Under the pieces are notes generated by a model, which did not search any database, was not told where the DNA came from, and saw only the letters and a list, made by a program, of their open reading frames with translations. The position numbers and the translations under genes are program-made. This document shows positions 45,804-54,182 of a stretch of DNA of 64,000 nt, piece by piece; within the stretch, counting starts at the first letter, position 1, and the number at the start of each line of letters is the position of its first letter. Origin of the DNA: CAYXLW01 sp964466055 (GTDB taxonomy: Bacteria; Patescibacteriota; Gracilibacteria; GCA-2401425); the NCBI GenBank assembly GCA_964466055.1, contig CAYXLW010000006.1, forward strand, positions 1 through 64,000, given 5' to 3'.

Positions 45804-47198
45804 TTACTTGAAATAAGCCATAAACGCATCAAAGTTTTTTTGATTTTTAGAGTCCTGAAAGATTCCTGAAGTAAGGGAAACCTTTAGTTCTTCTACATAG
45901 TTCTTGCGAATTTCTTCAGATTTATTCTGCCACTCTTTTCCACTAGCAGTATCTTTAACATCAATAGGAGTTTTCAGGGGTTGAAATTCCGGTAAATCCC
46001 AATAGGCAGTCAGTGCCATAGTATAAAGCTGAATTTCACTTCCCTTCGCCATAATAAATCCTAACGAATAAGCTACATCTCCATTCCCGCTGGCAATTAA
46101 AGTAATGATCCCTGTTTTAACTGGAACAAAGTGGTCATAACGAACAAAGCAAGATTGGCAAAAATGCAGTGCTGGTATTTCCATTGAGACATTCCCACTC
46201 TTATACTGCAACTTCTTCTTAGCTTGATCTTGTAAGAATGTAACTGCTCCTACAAACTCTTGTTTGGAGAGCACATCATAAAGTTTTTGGGTTTCTTCTT
46301 TCATCTCCAAATAGCCCTCTCCCCAGCAAAAAAACTGAAAGAGTCTCTCAAATTTAGAGTCAGTTACACTTTCTAATCGCTCTTTTTGACAATCGTTATC
46401 TAGATACTGTACATCATAACTATACAAATGAACACCTGGTAACTTTTTCAGGATATCTCCTTTCGGAACAATAGATACATTCTCCTTTTCTGCAGAATTG
46501 CTGTTTGTCGATGGTTTGTTTTCAAAAAGCACCATTGTTGCTAACATTCTTTTGAGAATATCAACCTCTGTTTCATTATCTTCTTTATAAACCGAATCTC
46601 CATTCATTGCATTAAATGTCATAGTGTTATGTTGCCAAACCGCTTCTAACCTAGGACCAAAGCCGCTTCTCTCACTGTGTATATTATAGGCAAGTTCATA
46701 GGTATGGATATCTTCTCCTGTATTTGTTTTTATAATTGCTTTTTGATATAAAGCTTCTTTATTGTGTCCTTTCAATTGTTCTTCGTACGAGAGAGATGTA
46801 GGAGATGGTTCTCTATAATCAATATATATTATCAAAAAATCTTTTGGACATGCGCCAGGCACACAATCTTTGTTTTTTTTATTTTCAATATAGATTCTAT
46901 TGTTATATTTAGTAATTTCTTCGCGAATAAGCCAATTTTTGGGGTACTTAAATTGAATTCCAAGCGTATCATTCTTATATGTCTGCCAATCCTTTTCTGC
47001 CGATTCTGCAGAATTGCTGTTTTCCAATGATTCGTTTTCATTTGGCAGTTCTTCGTTTTCTATTTTTGATTCTTGGTTTTGATTTTTATTTTGTACCAAA
47101 TCTGAATTGTTATTCGGATTTGATTGTCCTGGCACAGAACAACCTGAAATCAACAGAAGACTTAATGCAATAAAAGACGGTTTAAGAAATTTTTTCAT
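45804..47198 (-). CDS. Large lipoprotein, unknown
   Basis: The 464-residue product has a signal and lipobox (LLLISGCSVPGQ) and an Asn/Glu/Ser-rich linker in which NSNSAE-type segments occur twice. A first domain resembles PsbP/lipoprotein folds (YKNDTLGIQFKYPKNW); a second alpha/beta part has several cysteines. I cannot assign a function. Its GC content is intermediate between the island and the genome. Confidence 0.65.
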   Translation of the reverse strand: MKKFLKPSFIALSLLLISGCSVPGQSNPNNNSDLVQNKNQNQESKIENEELPNENESLENSNSAESAEKDWQTYKNDTLGIQFKYPKNWLIREEITKYNNRIYIENKKNKDCVPGACPKDFLIIYIDYREPSPTSLSYEEQLKGHNKEALYQKAIIKTNTGEDIHTYELAYNIHSERSGFGPRLEAVWQHNTMTFNAMNGDSVYKEDNETEVDILKRMLATMVLFENKPSTNSNSAEKENVSIVPKGDILKKLPGVHLYSYDVQYLDNDCQKERLESVTDSKFERLFQFFCWGEGYLEMKEETQKLYDVLSKQEFVGAVTFLQDQAKKKLQYKSGNVSMEIPALHFCQSCFVRYDHFVPVKTGIITLIASGNGDVAYSLGFIMAKGSEIQLYTMALTAYWDLPEFQPLKTPIDVKDTASGKEWQNKSEEIRKNYVEELKVSLTSGIFQDSKNQKNFDAFMAYFK

Positions 47199-47271
47199 AA
47201 AAATGTAATTAAGTAAATAAATAGTCTCATTACTCAGCCAATTGTGTTTTACATCAAGATTAAAATTACCA

Positions 47272-49422
47272 CTAAGCCTTTTTTCTCAGAACAACATAGA
47301 AGGAAACCGAAGCAACGAGTATGCTAGAGAGGAAGACAATGTTCCATGGTATGTTTTCTCCTTCGGGAGGAAATCCTGTATTGGGTAGTTTCGGAATAAC
47401 CGGTGCTGGCGGAATAACAGGAATAGGTGGAGCTACAACAACGGTAGCTATGGCAAAATCTCTCACAGTTAGACCGTTGCCTTCGCCTCTCGCGATGGCG
47501 GTGTTTGTTGTTGTTTCGGCAAGATTTGTTCTACAGGTGTAAGTCCATGTTTCAGCCGTATTAAGCTTTGCATCACTATTCGTGTCACCGGAAATATATT
47601 TCATTGGTCTACACTTGTCATCCGTGAGACGGACATTACTTAACGCAACTGTTCCTGGGTTAGTTATTTTTTCAGTGTAGGTAATCATTCCTCCTTCGGC
47701 AGGCAATGTTAATGGATGGGGAACTTTTGTTACATGGATCAACGGTGGTACAACTACAGGTGCGCCCACAACAACAGTAGCACTTGCAATATCAGTAGCA
47801 CTGACACCATTAGCCCATCCTGTCGCAACAACCGTGTTTGTATGCGTTTTTGCGAGTGTCGTGGAACAAGTGTGTGTCCATGTTTCATTGATATCAAGCT
47901 TTGCATTAGTATTTATGTCTCCTGAAATCAACACTATAGGACTGCATGTGTCTCCAACTAGGGTAATCTTAGTTACAGGAACTATGCCAATATTACGAAG
48001 CGTGTATGTGTATGTTACTAAACCTCTACCTGCAGGTAGTGCTAGCGGACTGGGTACTTTTACAACATCAATGAGGGGTGGCACTATACGTGTCCATCGC
48101 GAGCCTCCACCGCCTCCACCACCTCCACCACCACTTGAACTTGGCTTATCGTCATTTGTAATAATGCAAGTTTTCGCATCACCCGAAAGGAGACTCAGAT
48201 TACCACTACTGTCACAATCGCCAGAGAACGATTGCGTATAGTTAGTATTCGTTGTTTCGGTTATAGTATAGGCACCGAGAGGAAATGTGTTTGTCACTCC
48301 AGAGATAACAGGTGTACTGTTCACAAATAACGGAAAATCAGCAATAGTCATGCTTTTGCCATTATCATTGATAACTGTTTTGACAACGTTAATCGTAGCA
48401 GGCAAAACAATTGCGATATCATCATTTGTTATCGTACAAGTTTTATCATCACCGGAGGTAAGCGTAATGGTACCACTCGCATCACAATCTCCGCTAAAAG
48501 TTTTTGTATAAGAAATATTCGCATCTTCACTAACGACATACGTACCTGCCGTGAGTGCATAAGACGTTCCGGGAGCACCAATTCCTGTGGCAGGACTTCC
48601 CGTAACGTCAACACCCAAATGCGTTACATGCAGAGCAAAGGCAGAAGCCAAAGCAATCCCCCCGCTATTATTGACCACTTGTTTTATAACATTTAGAGTC
48701 GCAAGAGAGGAAGAACAGACTGGGACAGTAATCGTATCTGTATCACCTGTCGTAACTGTTCCGGCACCCAGTGACAAGGCTTGTCCTGTCCATGTGGTGT
48801 TTGCACCCACAGTAATAGCATTCGCATTGTCAATAATAGTACCGACAAATGTTGTGTTCGCACCAAGTGTTGTAGCTGCTGTCGGTGTCCAAAAGATATT
48901 ACAAGCAGATGCGCCACTTCCGCTCCAAGTGATGTGGGAGTTGTCCGTGGAAGTAAGTGATCCAACAGCTCTGAAGATGTATGTTCCGGAACCGTTCAGA
49001 GTCATGCCTCCTACTCCTATATTCATCGCTCCTGTACTACAATACACGCCGGGAGCATACACGCCTGTGGCACCATTCGGACCATCCGTAGAGAGATCAA
49101 TGGCTCCTGATACGAAATTGAATGTACATGGTTGGGAAGCTAAAGAAGTTAAGGCATTACCGGCATCTATTCTTGCTGTAGAAGTAGGGGCACCGGATCC
49201 GTAGTTCGCGTGTGTGCCCAAAGGAGCAGTTGCTGGTCCCGTAGTGAATCCGATATCTCCATTGACAGTAGTTGCTGATGAAGAGTTGCTGTATGTACCA
49301 GCAAGAACACCGTATGTATCAGCTACACCCAGAGATGGTGTTGTTGCTGCAAATGTAATATTTGCTTCCATAAGGCCGAGTACGACAAACACAGCGAATA
49401 AAACTTTTAAAAATGTTTTCAT
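47272..49422 (-). CDS. LPXTG-anchored surface protein with ice-binding-like domain
   Basis: The 716-residue product has a signal peptide, a DUF3494 ice-binding-type beta-solenoid (about 25-245: LGVADTYGVLAGT, GVYAPGVYCSTGAMNIG, WTPTAATTLGANTTFVGTI) and two repeats ending DDKTCTITNDD-like. A run of ten glycines (GGN codons near 48108-48135) follows. Two DUF11/DUF7507-like repeats start at VPPLIDVVKVPSP and VPPLIHVTKVPHP. It ends with LPNTGF, a membrane helix and RKKA. DUF3494 proteins bind ice or act as adhesins. The gene is clearly more GC-rich than its surroundings, which suggests horizontal transfer. Confidence 0.88.
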   Translation of the reverse strand: MKTFLKVLFAVFVVLGLMEANITFAATTPSLGVADTYGVLAGTYSNSSSATTVNGDIGFTTGPATAPLGTHANYGSGAPTSTARIDAGNALTSLASQPCTFNFVSGAIDLSTDGPNGATGVYAPGVYCSTGAMNIGVGGMTLNGSGTYIFRAVGSLTSTDNSHITWSGSGASACNIFWTPTAATTLGANTTFVGTIIDNANAITVGANTTWTGQALSLGAGTVTTGDTDTITVPVCSSSLATLNVIKQVVNNSGGIALASAFALHVTHLGVDVTGSPATGIGAPGTSYALTAGTYVVSEDANISYTKTFSGDCDASGTITLTSGDDKTCTITNDDIAIVLPATINVVKTVINDNGKSMTIADFPLFVNSTPVISGVTNTFPLGAYTITETTNTNYTQSFSGDCDSSGNLSLLSGDAKTCIITNDDKPSSSGGGGGGGGGGSRWTRIVPPLIDVVKVPSPLALPAGRGLVTYTYTLRNIGIVPVTKITLVGDTCSPIVLISGDINTNAKLDINETWTHTCSTTLAKTHTNTVVATGWANGVSATDIASATVVVGAPVVVPPLIHVTKVPHPLTLPAEGGMITYTEKITNPGTVALSNVRLTDDKCRPMKYISGDTNSDAKLNTAETWTYTCRTNLAETTTNTAIARGEGNGLTVRDFAIATVVVAPPIPVIPPAPVIPKLPNTGFPPEGENIPWNIVFLSSILVASVSFYVVLRKKA

Positions 49423-49673
49423 AATCGCAATTTATTATATAATAAAGCTTTATAACGGTATACTTTTTCAACAGCATTGCAATAGCAATATAATCTTGTA
49501 AAAAAGAGAAGCCACCATTAGTTAGTGTTCAGCTCGAGGTAGTATGACCAATTAACCCTTCCAATAAGACATTTTGTAGACATAAAAGCTTTTTTAAAGA
49601 CTCAAATTACAAAAAGTTTAGGATGTTTGTTCTCCTAGATTTACGCCTTATAGAAGCCAAAAACGCCTATTCA

Positions 49674-49770
49674 GGCTGATCACTCGTGGCTAGAACTCTT
49701 GGGGTAGATAATTAAGACACAAATATGCGCATGTTTAAAATGAGACAATATAGAAAAAGTGTCTTATTTT
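49674..49770. repeat. Spacer repeat R2, copy 1 (diverged)
   Basis: GGCTGATCACTCGTGGCTAG followed by a TTAAGACACAAATAT stretch aligns with 49826-49930 and 61752-61860. It ends in a hairpin, AAAATGAGACA/TGTCTTATTTT (49737-49770). The whole gap 49423-50529 has no gene. Confidence 0.65.
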
Positions 49771-49825
49771 AAAATTATTAAAAAACTTAACTTTACACAC
49801 CATTGTCATTAATTGAATAAATTTT

Positions 49826-50070
49826 TGGCTGACCACTCTGGTCTAGAACCCTTTTGAGACATAATTAAGGTGCAAATATAGGAATGTTTAGAATGAGAAA
49901 GTACAGAAAAAAGTGTCTTATTTTAAAAGGTATAACTAATGCTATATATGGGTTTAATAAAAGAGAAAAGACAATGTCATAGATTAGAAATGAGACAAAT
50001 GAGACACTATAAAAAGGGCTGTCTCATTTTAAGCTCTCCATAAAAGTTTTTATTATATTTGTCAAAAAAA
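49826..50070. repeat. Spacer repeat R2, copy 2
   Basis: This copy is about 245 bp long and matches 61752-62010 from TGGCTGACCACT to TTTGTCAAAAAAA, at roughly 85% by eye. It contains two hairpins with the same stem sequence, at 49890-49924 and 49988-50030 (AAATGAGACA/TGTCTCATTT). It lies about 460 bp upstream of the Fic gene. Confidence 0.75.
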
Positions 50071-50306
50071 CCCAAAAAACCCAACTATATGAGACTCAGA
50101 AAATTTATTTATAAGATAATATTCTTAATTGAAAGATATTGATGCTTAAGCGACATATCAACAATTTAAGTATGAAAAAATTCATTTCTGGTTTTTATAC
50201 TTTTGGGATTTTAATATTTCAAAACTATGAAATCTATAAAATGCCTATAAATGTATTCTTTTCTTGCAATATATTTTTTAATGAGAAAATATAAATCTTA
50301 ATCCCA

Positions 50307-50356
50307 ATTTTCTGCCTTATCTAGGCTGTCTGAATTTCGGGTATATTATAATGTTT
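50307..50356 (-). repeat. 50-bp repeat R3, left copy (inverted to 62561-62610)
   Basis: The reverse complement of this stretch matches 62561-62610. Shared blocks are TTTTCTGCCTTAT, CTGTCTGAATTTCGGG and ATTATA, with small differences between. Orientation is opposite, so the pair brackets the 12.2 kb from the Fic gene to the receiver-like gene. Confidence 0.7.
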
Positions 50357-50474
50357 GTTGATTAATGGAAACAAACCTGAAAAGAGAAAAATATTAGAAA
50401 ATTTTAAAAATAAGTTGTTTTTAAGGGATAAAAAAATTTATCCGATTTATAATGATATAAACACAACATCAAAA

Positions 50475-50530
50475 CTTTATAAAATTATAATATCTTGATA
50501 ATTTTTATAAAGTTATGTAATATCATGATA
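50475..50530 (+). promoter_or_regulatory. Two direct repeats before the HTH-Fic gene, likely operator
   Basis: CTTTATAAAATTATAATATC-TTGATAA (50475-50501) is repeated as TTTTATAAAGTTATGTAATATC-ATGATA (50504-50530), the second touching the start codon. Each contains two small dyads (TTTATAAA and TATCNNGATA). Such paired sites fit binding by the N-terminal HTH of the protein just downstream. A TATAAA at 50456 could be the -10 element. Confidence 0.55.
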
Positions 50531-51447
50531 TGAAAATATCAGAGAAATTAAAGATTGTTAAAAATCTTTCGGGAGTTTCGCAAGAAAAGCTATCTCAAAT
50601 GCTAGAAGTGTCTTTTGTTACATTAAACAGCTGGATTAATGAGAGATCTATTCCTCATAAGAAAAAACAAGTTGTTATAGACAATTTATATAAACGATAT
50701 ACGGGACAAAATATTATCCCTGAAACAGCTTTGGAAGCAAAAAAAGAGATGATAAAAACAAAAAAGAAAAAGTATAAAAATATATTAAAACTTATTTTAG
50801 AAAGAAAAGATTTGTATGATAGCATCGTGCTTTCATTTACATATAACACTAATAGTATTGAAGGAAGCACATTAAGTGAGAATGAAACTGCAACTGTATT
50901 ATTTCAAAACAAGGCTTTGTCTAATAAAAGCTTAATTGAGCAATTAGAAGCAAAAAATCATCAATCTGCATTAAATTATTTGTTAAACTATTTAACAAAA
51001 TCAAAAGATATTAATGAAGAACTGATTTTTAAGTTACATAGTATTCTAATGAATAGTATTAGAGATGATGCTGGATATTATCGTAATCATGGAGTTCGCA
51101 TTGTTGGCTCAAATGTGCCTACAGCAAACTATCTCAAAATTTCCAAATTAATGAATGATTTAATTGTTCAAATAAAAGATCCTAAAAAAGATATTATTAC
51201 TAATATTACAGAAATTCACAGCATATTTGAAAAAATTCATCCGTTTTCAGATGGAAATGGAAGAATAGGAAGACTCATCATAACAGCAATGCTACTCAAA
51301 TATAATTTTCCTCCAGCAATTATAAAACAAGAAAATAAAAGCTTGTATTATTCTTATTTGAGTAAATCTCAAATAGAAAATGATTACAGTTTACTTGAAG
51401 ACTTTATATGTGATGCGATTATGAATGGGTTTGAATTGATAGAATAA
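50530..51447 (+). CDS. HTH-Fic domain protein with self-inhibitory helix
   Basis: The 305-residue product begins with an XRE-like helix-turn-helix (LSGVSQEKLSQMLEVSFVTL, ~13-45). It then has a Fic domain with the full AMP-transfer motif HPFSDGNGRIGR (from His237). The inhibitory motif TNSIEG (T-x3-E-G, Glu111) lies N-terminal, which defines a class II Fic that blocks its own ATP site. It would AMPylate a target protein. The next gene, a TOTE-type primase-helicase, starts 16 bp later and is surely co-transcribed. Confidence 0.92.
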   Translation: MKISEKLKIVKNLSGVSQEKLSQMLEVSFVTLNSWINERSIPHKKKQVVIDNLYKRYTGQNIIPETALEAKKEMIKTKKKKYKNILKLILERKDLYDSIVLSFTYNTNSIEGSTLSENETATVLFQNKALSNKSLIEQLEAKNHQSALNYLLNYLTKSKDINEELIFKLHSILMNSIRDDAGYYRNHGVRIVGSNVPTANYLKISKLMNDLIVQIKDPKKDIITNITEIHSIFEKIHPFSDGNGRIGRLIITAMLLKYNFPPAIIKQENKSLYYSYLSKSQIENDYSLLEDFICDAIMNGFELIE

Positions 51448-51463
51448 GATTAAACTTTAAACT

Positions 51464-53605
51464 TTGAACAATCTAAACTACCAAGAAAGAATAAAATTAT
51501 TTTACGATCTTTTTAAAGGAAGAAGAGATGTTTATCCTGTATATTGGAAAAGTACTAAAACAGGAAAAAGCGGATATTCTCCAGTGTGTATAAATGAATG
51601 GGAAAGACCAATATGCTTAAAGACTAGAGGAGGAAAATGTAAAGATTGTAACTTTAGAGAAAATGCAGAATTTACAAAAGAAATAGTAGAAAAACATTTA
51701 CTAGGGAAAATAGTAGCAGGTATTTATCCCATGATGGAAGATAATACTACTTATTTTCTTGCCGTAGATTTTGATAAAAAAGAATGGAAAAAGGAAGTAA
51801 TTAACTTTTTAGAAGCTTGCAAGGAATATGACATGCCAGCTTATTTAGAACGATCTCGCTCAGGGGATGGCGGACATGTTTGGATATTTTTTACAGATAA
51901 ATATCCTGCTATTAAAAGCAGAGAAATAGCATTTTACCTTTTAGAAAAATCTGGAATTATTTCTTCATTATCCAAAGAACAAAGCTTTGATAGAGTTTTC
52001 CCAAATCAAGATATCTTGTCTCTTAAAGGGTATGGAAATCTTATAGCACTACCTTTACAAGCTGAATCACGAAAAGAAAACAATAGTGTTTTTGTTGATC
52101 CTGAAACTTTTAAACCATATGAAGATCAATGGAGTTTTCTTCAAAATATTAAAAAAGTTAGTCCTGAATTTTTGGATAAATTACTGAATAATATTGATAA
52201 AGGAAATTTAGTAAAAGATTGTAATATTAAGAAATTACAAATATTTCAGAGCAATTGTATAAAATTAAAAAAATCTCAACTTAACCGAAAACTTATTAAT
52301 TTTATCAAAGAAGAATTGAATATTCCTAATCCTGAATATTTCAGTAAAAAAAGATTAGGAAAAAGTGTTTATAAAATTCCTCAATATTTTTGTGCCATAA
52401 AAGAAGAGGAAAAAGAGATAAGTATTCCTAGGGGATTTTTAAGAAAATTAATTGAATTTTGCATTAAAGAAAGTATCAATTATGAACTCAAAACCGAAAA
52501 ACAAAAATATGAATCTGTTTCTTTTAAGTCAAAAATCAAGCCATATTCTCATCAAGAAGATATTCTAAGAGAATCAGAAAAATATCCTGAAGGCGTAATT
52601 GTTGCTCCGGCAGGTTCGGGAAAAACAATTATTGGATTACAAATTATTGCAGAGAAAAAACTTCCAGCAATTATTTTGGTTCATAGAAAACAAATCTTTG
52701 AACAATGGATAGAAAAAATCGAATCGTTTCTTAATATTCATAAAAAAGATATTGGGCAAATTAGTGCAACTAAAAAGAAACTAGGAGAAAAAATTAATGT
52801 AGCAATGATGCAGTCTTTAAAATCCATAGAAAATAAAGAGTTGCACCAGTTTGGAACTGTTATTGTTGATGAATGTCATCATATTCCAGCAAATACTTTT
52901 AGAGAATGTATTGAAAGATTTACTCCAAAATATTTATATGGATTAACGGCAACAGCTAAAAGAAAACACGGCGATGAAAATTTAATCTTTGCTTACATTG
53001 GAGATATTATTTCTGAAATTGAATTGAAAGAAGAAAACAAATCTCAAGTAATTTCTAAAGTCGAAATAATCGAAACTTTGTTTTATCTTCCTTTTGAAGT
53101 TAATAGTAACAACTTGCAACAAGCATTAAAAATACTTATTTTTGATTCTAGAAGAAATGAACTTATAGCAGAAAAAATTTTAGAGAATGTAGAAAATGGA
53201 AAGTGTTTAGTGATTACAGAAAGAAAAGATCATACAGAAATTTTAAATCTTTATCTTAAAGAGAAAGTAGAAACTTTAGTATTTACAGGAGAGTTAACTC
53301 CCAAACAAAGAAAGATAAAATTTGATCAAATAAAGTTTGGAAACTTTGAAGTTCTTATTGCAACAGGACAAATATTTGGTGAAGGTGTTGATATTGCAAG
53401 TTTAGATATTTTATTTCTTGTTTTTCCATTTTCTTTTGAAGGCAAGTTGATTCAGTATATTGGAAGAATTCAACGTTCTGAAAATGAGAATAAAAAAGTG
53501 TTTGATTTTAGGGATGTTTCGATTACTTATTTTGATAGAATGTTTAAGCAGAGGAAAAAATATTATGATAAAATTAAGAGAGATAAACAGTTGAAACTGC
53601 TTTAA
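51464..53605 (+). CDS. TOTE-type primase-SF2 helicase
   Basis: The 713-residue protein starts at TTG and has two enzymatic halves. Residues ~1-230 form an archaeo-eukaryotic primase domain of the kind found in TOTE conflict systems: a Cys cluster (CLKTRGGKCKDC), hhhDhD in FLAVDFDKK (Asp102, Asp104), the sxH strand in GDGGHVWIFF (His138), and GNLIALPLQ. Residues ~360-713 form a superfamily 2 helicase (APAGSGKTIIG, DECHHIPA, LTATAKRK, QYIGRIQRSE). The separate nuclease domain seen in some TOTE loci is not visible. TOTE systems are predicted to attack invading nucleic acid; that role is unproven here. Confidence 0.88.
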   Translation: MNNLNYQERIKLFYDLFKGRRDVYPVYWKSTKTGKSGYSPVCINEWERPICLKTRGGKCKDCNFRENAEFTKEIVEKHLLGKIVAGIYPMMEDNTTYFLAVDFDKKEWKKEVINFLEACKEYDMPAYLERSRSGDGGHVWIFFTDKYPAIKSREIAFYLLEKSGIISSLSKEQSFDRVFPNQDILSLKGYGNLIALPLQAESRKENNSVFVDPETFKPYEDQWSFLQNIKKVSPEFLDKLLNNIDKGNLVKDCNIKKLQIFQSNCIKLKKSQLNRKLINFIKEELNIPNPEYFSKKRLGKSVYKIPQYFCAIKEEEKEISIPRGFLRKLIEFCIKESINYELKTEKQKYESVSFKSKIKPYSHQEDILRESEKYPEGVIVAPAGSGKTIIGLQIIAEKKLPAIILVHRKQIFEQWIEKIESFLNIHKKDIGQISATKKKLGEKINVAMMQSLKSIENKELHQFGTVIVDECHHIPANTFRECIERFTPKYLYGLTATAKRKHGDENLIFAYIGDIISEIELKEENKSQVISKVEIIETLFYLPFEVNSNNLQQALKILIFDSRRNELIAEKILENVENGKCLVITERKDHTEILNLYLKEKVETLVFTGELTPKQRKIKFDQIKFGNFEVLIATGQIFGEGVDIASLDILFLVFPFSFEGKLIQYIGRIQRSENENKKVFDFRDVSITYFDRMFKQRKKYYDKIKRDKQLKLL

Positions 53606-53785
53606 TAAATAATGTTTATATTTATATTATATGGAGAGCGTAAACTGTAGAAAATGTAAGGCAGTGTATTAGTAGATAGTCATATCGCGAGTCAAATTAG
53701 TCCATGAAAAATTAAAATTAATATTTACAATTCCTTTACTTATCAAAAGTAAACTACAAATTAAATATCAATTAATCCCTCTAAA

Positions 53786-54133
53786 ATGACCAAGGTAGAA
53801 CTAGACCCAAAGCGTGAAGATCGAATTGAGAATGAAGTAATAGTAGATTGTGATTACGCAGAACAATATCCTCTTTGTTGGTACTACTACCTGCAAAACA
53901 AATGCACATTTCCATTTAAAGCCTTTTTTGAAAAGAAACAAGTAGTAGAAATAACAGGAATGGCGGAAGAAGAAGATTGTGAAAAAGAAATGTTTATGTA
54001 TGCAAAATTTGAAGATGATGAGCTCCCAATTTCACTTTTTGATTTAAAACCTGTTGCGGATACAGATAATGGAACAAAAGAAGCTATTGAAGATTGGTAT
54101 TATTGGATTAATCGAGGATATCAATTTTTATAA
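53786..54133 (+). CDS. Calcium-binding protein, CcbP-like
   Basis: The 115-residue acidic product matches the pattern of the cyanobacterial Ca-binding protein CcbP: RIENEVIVDCDYAEQYPLCW, YYYLQNKCTFPFKA, and an acidic end (WYYWINRGYQF). It binds Ca(II) without an EF-hand. It lies between the TOTE gene and recQ on the same strand. A link to the island's function is not evident. Confidence 0.8.
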   Translation: MTKVELDPKREDRIENEVIVDCDYAEQYPLCWYYYLQNKCTFPFKAFFEKKQVVEITGMAEEEDCEKEMFMYAKFEDDELPISLFDLKPVADTDNGTKEAIEDWYYWINRGYQFL

Positions 54134-54182
54134 AAAGAATTTATTCATTCATATTTTTCATATACGTAAATTCATATTTACA

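Noticed and set aside
47321..49204. Several long plus-strand frames opposite the LPNTG surface protein
   Set aside because: They are antisense shadows favoured by the higher GC and repeats of the real minus-strand gene.
50307..50356. R3 repeat as simply a promoter (it contains TATAAT)
   Set aside because: No -35 element is at the right distance and the right copy has TATAGT on the facing strand without a gene to serve.
54054..54182. N-terminal extension of recQ
   Set aside because: It overlaps the CcbP-like gene and lacks RecQ similarity; the helicase begins at the TTG at 54183.
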